Shown here: positions 55,001-62,726 of the stretch, one piece after another
Numbering within the stretch: position 1 is the first letter of the stretch
Layout of the letters: each line of letters opens with the position of its first letter
Origin: Tillus elongatus
Taxonomy: Eukaryota; Arthropoda; Insecta; Coleoptera; Cleridae
DNA: 64,000 nucleotides
Assembly: GCA_964006375.1 (NCBI GenBank)
Contig: OZ023266.1
Span: 61,387,946-61,451,945 of the forward strand
Direction: 5' to 3'
Notes under the pieces: generated by a model
What the model saw: the letters and a program-made list of their open reading frames with translations, nothing else
Told to the model about the DNA's origin: nothing
Database searches by the model: none
Position numbers and translations under genes: made by a program

Positions 55001-55690
55001 AAGAGGAGGGGCTACACCAACAAGCGGATCCTCATAGCCACAGACAGCCAGGCAGCCCTTAAGGCACTAAGTAGCCCACGGGTAAATTCCTGGCTGGTGA
55101 GTGAGTGCCGAGACGAGACGAGCGACCTGGCTGGGCAGAATGAGGTGACCCTCATCTGGGTGCCGGGTCACTCGGGGGTCAAAGGCAATGAAGAAGCTGA
55201 CAGTCTCGCAAAGAGGGGGTCAGCAGAACCATTTATGGGACCAGAACCGGCTCTGGGCGTGTCAAAGAGCACTGCCAGGGGAGCCATTAAGTCCTGGGTC
55301 AGAAACCAACACAAGGTGTACTGGGCGGACTGTCCAGGGCTCAGACATGGGAAGTCAATAATTGACGGACCCAGTTCAAAGAGAGCTGTGGAGCTGCTAA
55401 ACCTTAGCAGAGGACAGCTCAGAAACACAACAGGTCTCTTGACGGGACACATGGCCGTCAAGAAACACCTACATAAAATGGGGCGGTTCGAAGGGGACCT
55501 CGCATGCAGACTCTGCGGCGAGGGGGAGGAATCAGCCCAGCACATCTTGTGCGAGTGTATAGCTCTGGACCGGAAAAGACAACTGATCTACGGTCACTCT
55601 AGACCGGAGACAGAGCAATATAAAACTTCACCCTACCAATCGCTGTGCAGACTAGTTCAAGGCACAGTGATTTTGGAATGGGTGGAGTAG
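52046..55690 (+). CDS. ORF2 polyprotein of LOA-like element (APE endonuclease, RT, RNase H)
   Basis: 1,214 residues with no interruption. The start ATG 52046 lies inside the ORF1 stop region and gives MGLRFLQVNLQHSRAATAGL, the usual endonuclease start. Endonuclease residues visible: E34 (LIQEPY), D139 and N141 (GMDANAHH), D214 and H215 (SSDHRY). RT about 430-800: SPGFDGIMPI, RPISLMSFLLKTVEKLLD, AYRAGFSTETALHQL, AFLDIEGAF, GCPQGSVLSPLLW and YADD at 670-673. RNase H about 930-1060: FTDGSG (D939), FQAEMYAIL, ATDSQAALKAL, WVPGHSGVKGNEEAD (H1042). C-terminal zinc-like cluster C1154-x2-C1157...H-x3-C. It nicks target DNA and copies element RNA into the break; RNase H places it with LOA/R1/I-type elements, and the RT text reads most like LOA. 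Orientation is antisense to dynein. Confidence 0.96.
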   Translation: MGLRFLQVNLQHSRAATAGLLMALRNTDVALIQEPYSYKGEIKGLGGANGKLIYSRSSENPRACIFVREGIEFLPLMNFCSRDLATIKIRCGGADGLRDITVASAYLPGDSTDPPPPNELEQLMVGSRAGGWQTIIGMDANAHHELWGSSDTNSRGEALLQFFMKFNLDILNRGNKPTFVTTRREEVLDLTVSTQFLGDFVKSWAVSGEVSSSDHRYIRFEIAKVERETVWYRDPRKADWEAYRADLAVELRGVERAIRDSIDLEIAAVQLRDAITSAYNANCPLKMRVSTRNVPWWNEDLRQRRTQVRKLFNAAKRSGAWDEYRQALSTYNKRLRDAKKESWRRHCEEVENTSESARLHKILSKGPQTNIGSLRTPTGGFTSSGEETMEILLQTHFPGCNIINQSPPDWEHSEIEAPYRRASRVDWTVAKEVVTWSKIRWAINSFKPYKSPGFDGIMPIMLQQGIDILAPVLTLIMRASLALGYIPRAWRLARVVFIPKPGRPTDQAKSLRPISLMSFLLKTVEKLLDRHIRGGVLEAYPLHCGQYAYRAGFSTETALHQLVLKLENTLENKEVALGAFLDIEGAFSNTSFGSVLAAARERGIEETCCRWIGSMLRDRAVFTSLAGGTLLAGVAAGCPQGSVLSPLLWCLVVDGLLGRLSGGGYEVQGYADDIVIIVRGKVTQAVWERMQTALKVVEGWTVDQGLGVSPEKATVVPFTRRRKCESHRTLTLYGRSVPMAREVKYLGVVLDSKLTWNGHIGKILRKAVMTLAVTRRLYGKTWGLRPSMAHWLYTRVVRPSLTYAALVWWPKVTQSSAKQKLGKIQRMACLGITGAMSSTPTAAMEVLLDLPPLHFVIMGEARLGLYRLACNGRLKINPGFRGHCKIQEIVKEPMLEMRSDFASPRMCRENNFTVEIPDRGAWREETPGIPRDALVWFTDGSGGERGTGAGVYSEGPRVSHSISLGAHATVFQAEMYAILHCVRENKRRGYTNKRILIATDSQAALKALSSPRVNSWLVSECRDETSDLAGQNEVTLIWVPGHSGVKGNEEADSLAKRGSAEPFMGPEPALGVSKSTARGAIKSWVRNQHKVYWADCPGLRHGKSIIDGPSSKRAVELLNLSRGQLRNTTGLLTGHMAVKKHLHKMGRFEGDLACRLCGEGEESAQHILCECIALDRKRQLIYGHSRPETEQYKTSPYQSLCRLVQGTVILEWVE

Positions 55691-55781
55691 GACTAGGGGT
55701 ATGCACAATCAACCAAGGGTTGCGGTGCTATCGGGGCGGCAAGGCCGCGGACGAGCCCTGAGGGAACAAAAAAAAAAAAAA
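55691..55781 (+). other. 3' UTR and A tail of the LOA-like element
   Basis: Short and GC-rich, with a possible stem (GCGGC/GCCGC around 55736-55748) before the A run at 55767-55781. Shared nearly identically with the copy at 3731-3816, which suggests it is needed for RT recognition. Confidence 0.75.
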
Positions 55782-56094
55782 ATGAGAGGGCTGTATTTGC
55801 CATAGTTAGTTCCGTGGAACAGACAATTTGCATGTTTTTTTTATATCACATCTGATAGACATCCCACAAAGATGATTTTTAATATTTTTTTCATTTCACA
55901 TACTACAAAAATAACGATGCAAAAAATATTTGAAAATGTGAATTTCATAATTGATTTCAAACACCACTATTTTGCCGGCATGATCTGTGACGTCACTGGA
56001 AGGTAATGTCAACAATGACAATGAGCTTGCTTCTCTGTGTTTACGTGCTATTCATTAAATATTGGCTTCTGCACGTGATTTTATTTGATAATAT

Positions 56095-56600
56095 GAAACA
56101 TAAAGCTTATAAATACTGTAGGTATAGTACCAATGTGTACAAATACGACTATGAAAACTCCAGAGAAACTAGTTTTGATTGTTCCAATAGTGTTTCCAAT
56201 AAGAAAGCAATGGTGCAAAGTTATAAAGCGGGATGAATGGAAAAATCCAGTTATCTGAGAAAACCGCCTTATATTATTGCGAAGGCCATTTTAATGTAAG
56301 TACCTCCTAATTTTCATAATGACTATTAGTCATATTAGGTTAAATTTCTTATCATACGTTATTAAGTTAGGTTGTAACTTCCATGTGGTCAAGATTGACA
56401 TATTATTTCAGTTAGAACAAGGTATGGACAATTTTTGACAACGTAAACTCATGGGAATGTGAAACTGAGATTGAAAAAACATGTAGTACCTCACATTTTG
56501 ATGAAATGAAACCTTTCCAGTCAAAAGAGCGGCAGCTTTAAAAAGAAATAGAAGAATTTGATTGAAGAAGCTTTCGGAGAAACTTCAACTGCAACAACAG
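56095..56600 (+). pseudogene. THAP-type zinc-finger gene remnant, two exons
   Basis: First piece (about 56095-56295): in one frame YKYC, then after a shift VPMCTNTTMKTPEKLVLIVP, RKQWCKVIKRDEWKNPVI, and after a second shift LYYCEGHFN, which ends at a good splice donor AAT/gtaagt (56294). C....C, then W near the middle, then C..HF is the THAP (C2CH) pattern. Second piece after a ttatttcag acceptor (about 56411): LMGNVKLRLKKHVVPHI, the basic tail that follows THAP domains in insect proteins. At least two frameshifts. Whether the parent was a host gene or a transposon-derived gene cannot be told. Confidence 0.6.
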
Positions 56601-56629
56601 GAAAGATTTCTCTGGTAATAATGGAAGAC

Positions 56630-57303
56630 ACTTTACACTATTCAACAAGAAGAAACACAATAAACGAATAAAATTCATCACGATTTTGAGAAACAAATGA
56701 CCGTACTTATCATACCATAAGGCAGATATAAACACATCATTTATTCACTGTCCAACTACGTCACAACCAATAACAGAACGTTCGCGGTCACATGATAATG
56801 ATAATTCGAAATTTTTTGATTTTAACATTCTTTTTCTGTCCACTACATATGTTTTTGGGTATTTTCACGCATGTAATACTGTTCTATGCATTAAAAACTA
56901 TTAGGTAAATGTTAAATTTATTTAATCGAAAACCCATGCAAATTGTCTATTCACTACCCAGCATGCCAGGATTACAAACAGTATGTGCACAAACTCTGAA
57001 TTGAGATAGGATATAGCAGCTATCTATAAGTCTATTGAGAACTTTGTAAACAAAACATAGGTCGAAGAGATTCGCCTGGTATAAAGTGAATGTAGACCAA
57101 AATAAGAAAGCATTAAACTGTAATCATGTTTATAAAAACACGTGGAATTTCTATAACACAAAATTTTGACAAATATTCACTGAACATGTTCAATTCTATC
57201 AATATGCATAGCGTTATCTGACGACCTTTTTTTTAACAATTTCTCGATAAAAATATTTTCTTTTATGATTTTTCGTTTATCTCTTGATAAACTTTATCAA
57301 TTC
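56630..57303. other. Intron sequence, nothing recognised
   Basis: AT-rich part of the 20.4-kb intron. No gene or repeat was identified. Confidence 0.45.
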
Positions 57304-58023
57304 AGCAGTAGTAGTAGAGGCTAATGCCAGGCAAGTAAGCCACAACGGGCCCTTTTTGTCAACCCCAGCAATCATGCCCTACCCCTCCTCAGTTCTATCT
57401 CCAAACCTCCTCGTTTTGAACCTCGAATTAAAGGACATGGCGGTCTTCCATTGGACGGAACTTACCTGGCTTCTCTGCAGAGTCCCTGAACCGAACAATT
57501 CTGTTCGAAGACTCCCAAAAGCCTCGCATTCACACAGCTACTGGTAAGATGTTTCTCCAGTCTCGACACATTCCTGGCAAATAGGATCCTTCTTGACACC
57601 CACCAATGTAAGTTGTCTTCTGAGAGCACAGTGGCCCATCAGCACCCCGATGATGCGGAGAAGCGCAGAACGACTCCTACCCAGAAGCCAAACAGTCCTG
57701 TTTCTGTCCGGCCTCTCCACCAAATCCCTCGCCTGCCTACAGCCACCGATCGAACCTCCATGGCCTCCTCAATCCATTTATCTAGGACGTCAGAGACCAT
57801 CTTCCCACTTATGCCTATAGCAGGCTCCGGGCCACGAACGGCCGCCGGACACCAAGCTTTGCGAGGTCATTCCCCACAACCCACACAAGTTGCACCTCCT
57901 TTGTGCTGGACAGTCCCGTAAGAGCGTCAGCGCACTCCTGAACGAGCATTGACCCAATTCTGGGCGCAGAGGACTGCCCGGAGGACCGCCTGAGTATCTG
58001 AACAAATATATACACATTTCTCA
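57304..58023 (-). mobile_element. 3' fragment of non-LTR retrotransposon, related to 9206-9764
   Basis: Minus-strand relative of the 9206-9764 insert. It carries the end of RNase H and the zinc-binding tail and ends in a CTA repeat at 57304-57316. It is the only non-LTR copy in the window oriented with the dynein gene. A target duplication was not identified. Confidence 0.82.
57330..58017 (-). pseudogene. ORF2 C-terminal fragment (RNase H end and zinc tail)
   Basis: RNase H remnant: MLVQECADALTGLSSTKEVQ then LVWVVGNDLAKLGVRRPF, with the WVPGHSG...N motif reduced by deletion to WVVGND. Then DRNRTVWLLGRSRSALLRII, GVLMGHCALRRQLTLVGVKK and DPICQECVETGETSYQ, followed by LCECEAFGSLRTE after a stop. 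Several frameshifts; non-functional. Confidence 0.85.
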
Positions 58024-58129
58024 TAGCTCATCCTCACATCCTGTAGACTAGCTACAGCTATCAATTAAAGTTTCTTGCCTGTTCTACTATAAAAAAGACA
58101 AGTAAATATCCCGTGAAATCATCACAAAG

Positions 58130-59180
58130 TCGATTGATTTCCAATATGTGAAAGTGGTTTATACAATTGCTGAAAAAGTGGAAATAATTATTTTGTTCTA
58201 CAAGAATGACAACTGTGCACTACAGGCAGCATTGGTACCTCCTGGATATAATGCATAAATTTTGGGAAACTGGATTGCAAACATAAAGCATCAACGTGAG
58301 CAGGTCGTGAGGGTAACCAGCTGGCTGTCCTGGGTCACATCATAATGGAACCAAATTAGAGTCTCAGGACTCTTGCAAGTAATTCAGGAATTTCTGTAGC
58401 TAGTTGCCGCTGAATCTTAAAAAGTAATAGGTATCACCCATACAAAATTAATTTGGTACAAGAACTCAATGAAGACGATCCTGATCGCCGTGTGCAGTTC
58501 TGTAAATAAATGACTGCTCGTGTCAGAAGGAATCCAACCTTTTTGTACTCAATCTATTTTTCCGATGAATGTACGTTCCAACTGGATGGCCAGGTCAACC
58601 GCCATAATTGCCGCTACTGAAGTGATGAAAATCCAAGAATTTTTCGTGAAACTCATACGCAGCATCCAAGGCAATTGAATGTTTGGGCGGACATACTGCA
58701 AGACCACCTTATAGAGCCTTTCCTCCTACCAGAAATTTTGGATGGAAACATATATCTGGATCTACTGGAAACATGTATCTGGATCTATTGGAAACGCATA
58801 TCTACCCGATGATTGTGGAAGTATTGGAAAATGACAACGCTTTGACAAAAGAGGATATGTGGTTTCAGCAGGATGGTGCTTCACCGCATAATGCCGCAGC
58901 TGTGCGTGATTTACTTAATCAGAACTTTTCCAGTCACAGGATAGGGCGCAGAGGTTCAATGGAGTGGCCTCCCAGATCGCCAGATTTAACACCCTTAGAC
59001 TTTTTCCTGTAGGGACAATTGAACTCGAAAATGTATGCAATACAACTCACTTGGGGAGCTGCGCCAGCGAATTTTTTTAAGAATGTCATCAGATAACGCA
59101 CGTAAAGCTTCGAAATGTTCATTCGGAAGTGAAACAAAGATTTTATTATTGTATGAAAGTGGAGCAAAAACAATTTAAAC
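58130..59180 (+). pseudogene. Tc1/mariner-like transposase relic (DD41D type)
   Basis: Start region FTIAEKVEIIILFYKNDNCA (helix-turn-helix), then a RYHPYKINLVQELNEDDPDR segment, IYFSDECTFQLDGQVNRHN (first Asp), RPPYRAF/NLDLLET frames, MWFQQDGASPHNAAAVRDLL (second Asp) and RRGSMEWPPRSPDLTPLDFF (third Asp, 41 residues later). A TAG follows FFL at about 59009. A duplicated TATCTGGATCTA phrase at 58750-58800 adds 30 bp. About six frameshifts and stops. Best preserved of the three DD41D relics. Confidence 0.87.
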
Positions 59181-59184
59181 ATTT

Positions 59185-59580
59185 AATTAAATAACATTCT
59201 TTTAAAATTAATGATTTTATTGCCATATCCAAACTAAAATTTAAAAAGTCTATGTTGTTGTGAGCAGAATGCAGAAAACTTTCAAATTAGGTGTTACTCG
59301 ACCTAGGGTGCCATTTAAAATTTAAAGGTACTTTATGACCCTGCCTGAGGGGTAGACTCCAAGTCAATGTGTCTCTGCTCTTTTTTCTTTTCTTTTTTAA
59401 TTCCAATATTTTCCAGGAGGGAAATTTTTAATTGGCACACTCCATATACAAAGACTGCCAACTTGTAATTTTAAAAACTCTTATTTCAGACTTTTATGGC
59501 TCATTGCATTGCCAACCCAACAATAATTTAGCAATAATATAATCAGTAAATAGAGTGAAATATATCTGCATTAAACTTAC
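59185..59580. other. Intron sequence, nothing recognised
   Basis: Between the transposase relic and exon b. CTAGGGTGCCATTTAAAATT at about 59313-59332 may mark the relic's end. No gene. Confidence 0.4.
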
Positions 59581-59838
59581 GGATTCAATGGCGTGTAAGC
59601 TAGAAGAAAACATAGTCTCCACTTTGTTACACCAATTGTCAAATTCTACTCCCCGTGAACTGCAAAACATTGGTTTTGGTATATCTTCAGTTTCGTCAAA
59701 CCTTCCGAAATCTACCATTGCTTCGCAAATTTCTATCATATCTTTACATCTTTGTATAAATGAATCTACGTGATTAAATATAGGAGCTCTATCCAATACC
59801 CAAGGTTTCTGGCCGAATTCTGTGTGGCTCTCTGATAC
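59581..59838 (-). CDS. Dynein heavy chain exon b (residues 155-240)
   Basis: The exon has 86 codons and both ends are in phase 0 (acceptor ttttag before GTATCAGAG; donor TCC/gtaagt). It encodes PWVLDRAPIFNHVDSFIQRC followed by an ICEAMVDFGRFDETEDIPKP stretch and FDNWCNKVETMFSSSLHAIES. The PW...IF.H.DSF..RC pattern and the W..K.E..F....AI ending are the usual DHC_N1 layout just before the ILDV segment. The next exon is 20.4 kb away, across the largest intron. Confidence 0.92.
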
Positions 59839-60265
59839 CTAAAAAAAAGATGTTTTGATAAGAAATAAAAAGTCCATGTTGCATTCAACGTTGCGGAATG
59901 TTGAATTCCTATTTGACATCTTTCAACAATGTTATGAGAATCAGATCGAGTTCAATTTAATTGTATCATTTTCAAATAAGTGAATTAAGCTTAAAATAGC
60001 TTAAGAGGTTGTAATAATAATGATTAATTTATTGGTGTTAAAACTATACTATGTACCTTACAAATACGCCTAAGCTTGTGTTTGTAATTTTTGAATTACA
60101 TAAAAAACACCTAGGAGTGTGCCTATCTGGTTGGTTTTGTTGACTGTTGTTGACAATGACAAGGATTGTATGCACAAACAATGAAGTTATTAGCTCAAAG
60201 CACTAGAAAGTTATCGTATTTAATAATTTTAGTAGGATATAACCAAATCATTCAAGTGACACTTT
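59839..60265. other. Intron sequence, nothing recognised
   Basis: AT-rich intron upstream of exon b's acceptor and left of the Gypsy derivative. Confidence 0.4.
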
Positions 60266-60270
60266 GAAAG

Positions 60271-60459
60271 TGTATGTATTAATTAAGTTAGTCAGTTTAA
60301 CTTAACTTTGTCGATATAGATGGCAACATCGGTTTTCTACGTACTGTGATTTTAGGAGCACCAGATAACAGTTGTATTCAAACATTGTATTTTGGTGAAT
60401 AGAGCAAGTTAAACCTTTGCTTTGTTTTATTTATTTAGGCAAATTTCCTAAATATTACA
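60271..60459 (+). repeat. 5' LTR of small Gypsy-type element
   Basis: 189 bp, TGT...ACA ends. Shared with the 3' LTR: TTAAGTTAGTCAGTTTAACTT, ATATAGATGGCAACATCGGT, CCAGATAACAGTTGTATT and TTTATTTAGGCAAATTTCC. Confidence 0.9.
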
Positions 60460-61141
60460 CTGGCAATGAGGACAACCGCACTGCGTTTAATATTAAATTT
60501 CCGTGCTAAAGATCCACGTTTAATAGTGAAGTGGTTCAACTGTTAAAATTATGATCACCCCGACCTTAAGAGCATGTCTGATATTTGCGTGAATTTAATC
60601 CTGTAAATTCTGATTGGACTATATACAAACGGTGAGTTGAGTTACTTTAGTGCTGATGAAATTACCGATAAAAATAGAAAAAGATCAATTTTATTAAATT
60701 TGTTAAGTGATGGTGCTTATAAATTAGTGTTTGATTTGTTTACCGGATGAACCAGAGGGAAAACATTACGATTCGTTAGTTAAGTTAATGACTGAACACT
60801 AAATCGTCTGCACCAGTTTTTACCCAGTGATACAAATTTTTTCGTGCCGAGAAAAGTCAAAATGAAAATCCTCGTGGAGTGGGTTGCCAGACTACGGAGT
60901 TTAACTGCAGCATGTGATTTTAATGCCGGCCAACTCGAGTTTGTGCTAAGTGATATATTTGTTGTTGGATCGATGTTGGTCCAGTTTAAGATCGAGAAAT
61001 GGAGGGAAAAAAATCTGCCAAATTTGCTGACATGATCGATATTGCTACAGAAAATCTGTGGTTAGAAGTCGTGGTAATGAAGGCTCTATTAAACAGGAGC
61101 CTTCAGATTTGTTGTATGTCGGGGGCAATCTAGGGGAGAAA
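60460..61141 (+). pseudogene. Gypsy Gag remnant
   Basis: In broken frames: FNPVNSDWTIYKR, ELSYFSADEITDKNRKRSIL then LNLLSDGAYKLVFDLF, PDEPEGKHYDSLVKLMTEH and a 63-codon open piece at 60844-61035 (LVEWVARLRSLTAACDF). The W..Y..RLE.YF.A..I.D..K...LL......Y.L..DL..P..P pattern is Gypsy Gag of the kind with a retropepsin-less short form. No protease, RT or integrase. Confidence 0.8.
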
Positions 61142-61337
61142 TATAATGTCTTGATTAAGTTAGTCAGTTTAACTTAACCTTGTAAATATAGATGGCAACG
61201 TCGGTTTTCTACATCCTGCATGATTTTCTGGAGCAATGGGCACTTGATATGCGCCAGATAACAGTTGTATTACAACATTGTATTTTGATGAATAAAGCTT
61301 TGTTCTATTTATTTAGGCGAATTTCCCAGTTATTACA
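61142..61337 (+). repeat. 3' LTR of small Gypsy-type element
   Basis: About 196 bp. It differs from the 5' LTR by substitutions and a few indels (for example an extra CAATGGGCACTTGATATG piece near 61233), so the insertion is old. Confidence 0.88.
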
Positions 61338-61477
61338 GAAAGGATCATTTTGACAGCTTTATACATATTCGGAACATATCCTTGATGGAAATTGTGTTTT
61401 ATGCAGGCACAAGCTTAGGCTTTCTGTGTAGCACTGCATTGTAAAATTGAAACATAAATATACTGTACTATACTTAC

Positions 61478-61938
61478 CAGCATGTAGATTTTAATATATT
61501 TCGTCAAGCAATCGATACATGTCTGGAACATCTCCATGCCCTTCTTGCTCTTTTTCTCCCTAAACACAACATCCAACTCAAGAAAATTTATACACTGTTT
61601 GATCAGCTGGTTACTCAAGGCACGACACAGTGTGGTTACTTTTTCAGGTGTGTTATAAAATGGACTATTTAGCCATATAAATCTGAACAAATGCAGTATC
61701 TTCTGAACATGATCAGGAATTTCAGATATTGAATCAAGTTGCCATAGATCATCACAGGGTTTAACGATTACAGTCAAATATTCCACGTTAGACTTGGATT
61801 CTTCAACGCTTCGTTCAATTTCATCCACTAATGTGAGAAATTGTCTAACATAGGTTGACTGAACAGCTGTTAAAATGTCACAAACATGTCTCAGGGTCTT
61901 GTTATTCAGCTGAACATCTAAATTGCAGAGATTTTCAT
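61478..61938 (-). CDS. Dynein heavy chain exon a (partial-protein residues 1-154)
   Basis: This is the most upstream exon seen. The acceptor is tttcag before 61938 and the donor is CTG/gtaagt after 61478. It begins with the last two bases of a split codon and ends in phase 0. The text includes CNLDVQLNNKTLRHVCDILTAVQ, then VDEIERSVEES, LWQLDSISEIPDHVQKILHLF and LIKQCINFLELDVVF, a helical tail region of DHC_N1 type. The reading frame continues into intron past the donor, so longer readings of this frame overrun the exon. The preceding exon is not in the remaining 2 kb to the right, which holds a retrotransposon. Confidence 0.88.
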
Positions 61939-62323
61939 CTGAAACGGTAATAAAAATAATAGTAAGCGAGTTATTTAATGTCTCTCATGTTTTCATAATT
62001 CAAATACAAACTCCTGTGTTGAAAAAATTGAACTCTTTAAATAAAATTAATCTTGTTATCCTTGCATACTTGCACAACTGTTTAAAGAATTCAATAAATC
62101 TGTTGCTGGCTTGAAAAAGCACCTAAGTACAATTTTATCAAAATTAATTTGGTCCCATCTTATCTGATCTTGATTTTTCCAATGAAACGAATCTTATCTT
62201 GATATTTTTAACACACATCAATATATATGCAATAAGGGACTAAATAAAGGCAAGTAACTACTACTGAAAAACAAGCAATATTTAGCTTAGGTCTCCAAAG
62301 TCGACAAGATTAATCATTTATCC
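61939..62323. other. Intron upstream of exon a, nothing recognised
   Basis: AT-rich up to the GC-rich LOA-group element. No dynein exon was identified here. Confidence 0.45.
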
Positions 62324-62677
62324 ATGACTGATCTTAAAAACCTGGTTATAGACACAATCAGCGGTATGTTGCCTGGTATTCTGCAACTTATGTTTTCCCG
62401 GATCGGCTTTCGGCTCAGAAGTCAAGAGGTGGACCTAGAGGGTGTTGTCAGGATGCTTGCGCTCCAGAACCGCTCGATCAATGTTGGGCAATGGCGGCAC
62501 CTGAAGACGGCAGGAGGACCTGGGGCTTGGCGTCTGGTCTTCTCGGTGGGGCCCGGGGTGGTTCGCGAGCTGGACGGGCAAGGCTGGCGGCTGTATTTCG
62601 AGTTGGTGACTCTGAGTGTAATCAGAGTTCCGACATGGAGTGCGGTCGCCTCCGCCCGGCGCGCGGACGGGCTCTGA
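62324..62677 (+). pseudogene. ORF1 C-terminal remnant of the third LOA-group element
   Basis: 117 codons, MTDLKNLVIDTISGMLPGIL to a stop at 62675. The part MLALQNRSINVGQWRHLKTA then WRLVFSVGPGVVRELDGQGW and RLYFELVTLSV parallels the end of the intact ORF1 (LKIQNPELGTQHWSVLS...GQTLAFSID...L....FW..GRVSF). Its first codons may not be the natural start; the N-terminal two thirds are missing. Confidence 0.7.
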
Positions 62678-62726
62678 CCAGAGGAGGTCTCCGCCCGGGC
62701 GGCGTCGCGATTAAATTCGCGGGGCT

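Larger units (their letters stand above)
50529..55794 (+). mobile_element. Full-length LOA-like non-LTR retrotransposon with 13-bp target duplication
   Basis: The element 50542-55781 (5,240 bp) lies between ATGAGAGGGCTGT at 50529-50541 and the same 13 bases at 55782-55794. It starts GGGGTTAAGGAGTCGCGGGC and ends in an A tail. Both ORFs are open from start to stop, and all catalytic residues I looked for are present. It is inserted antisense to dynein in the 20.4-kb intron, a short distance upstream of a THAP-domain relic. Perfect target duplications and open frames indicate a recent insertion and possible activity. Confidence 0.96.
60266..61342 (+). mobile_element. Small internally deleted Gypsy-type LTR retrotransposon
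   Basis: 60271-61337 is bounded by GAAAG at 60266-60270 and 61338-61342, a 5-bp target duplication. It has two LTRs and an interior of only about 680 bp with a gag remnant. After the 5' LTR comes TGGCAATGAGGACAACCG, in primer-binding-site position. A purine-rich GGGGAGAAA lies just before the 3' LTR (polypurine tract). No pol. Confidence 0.9.
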
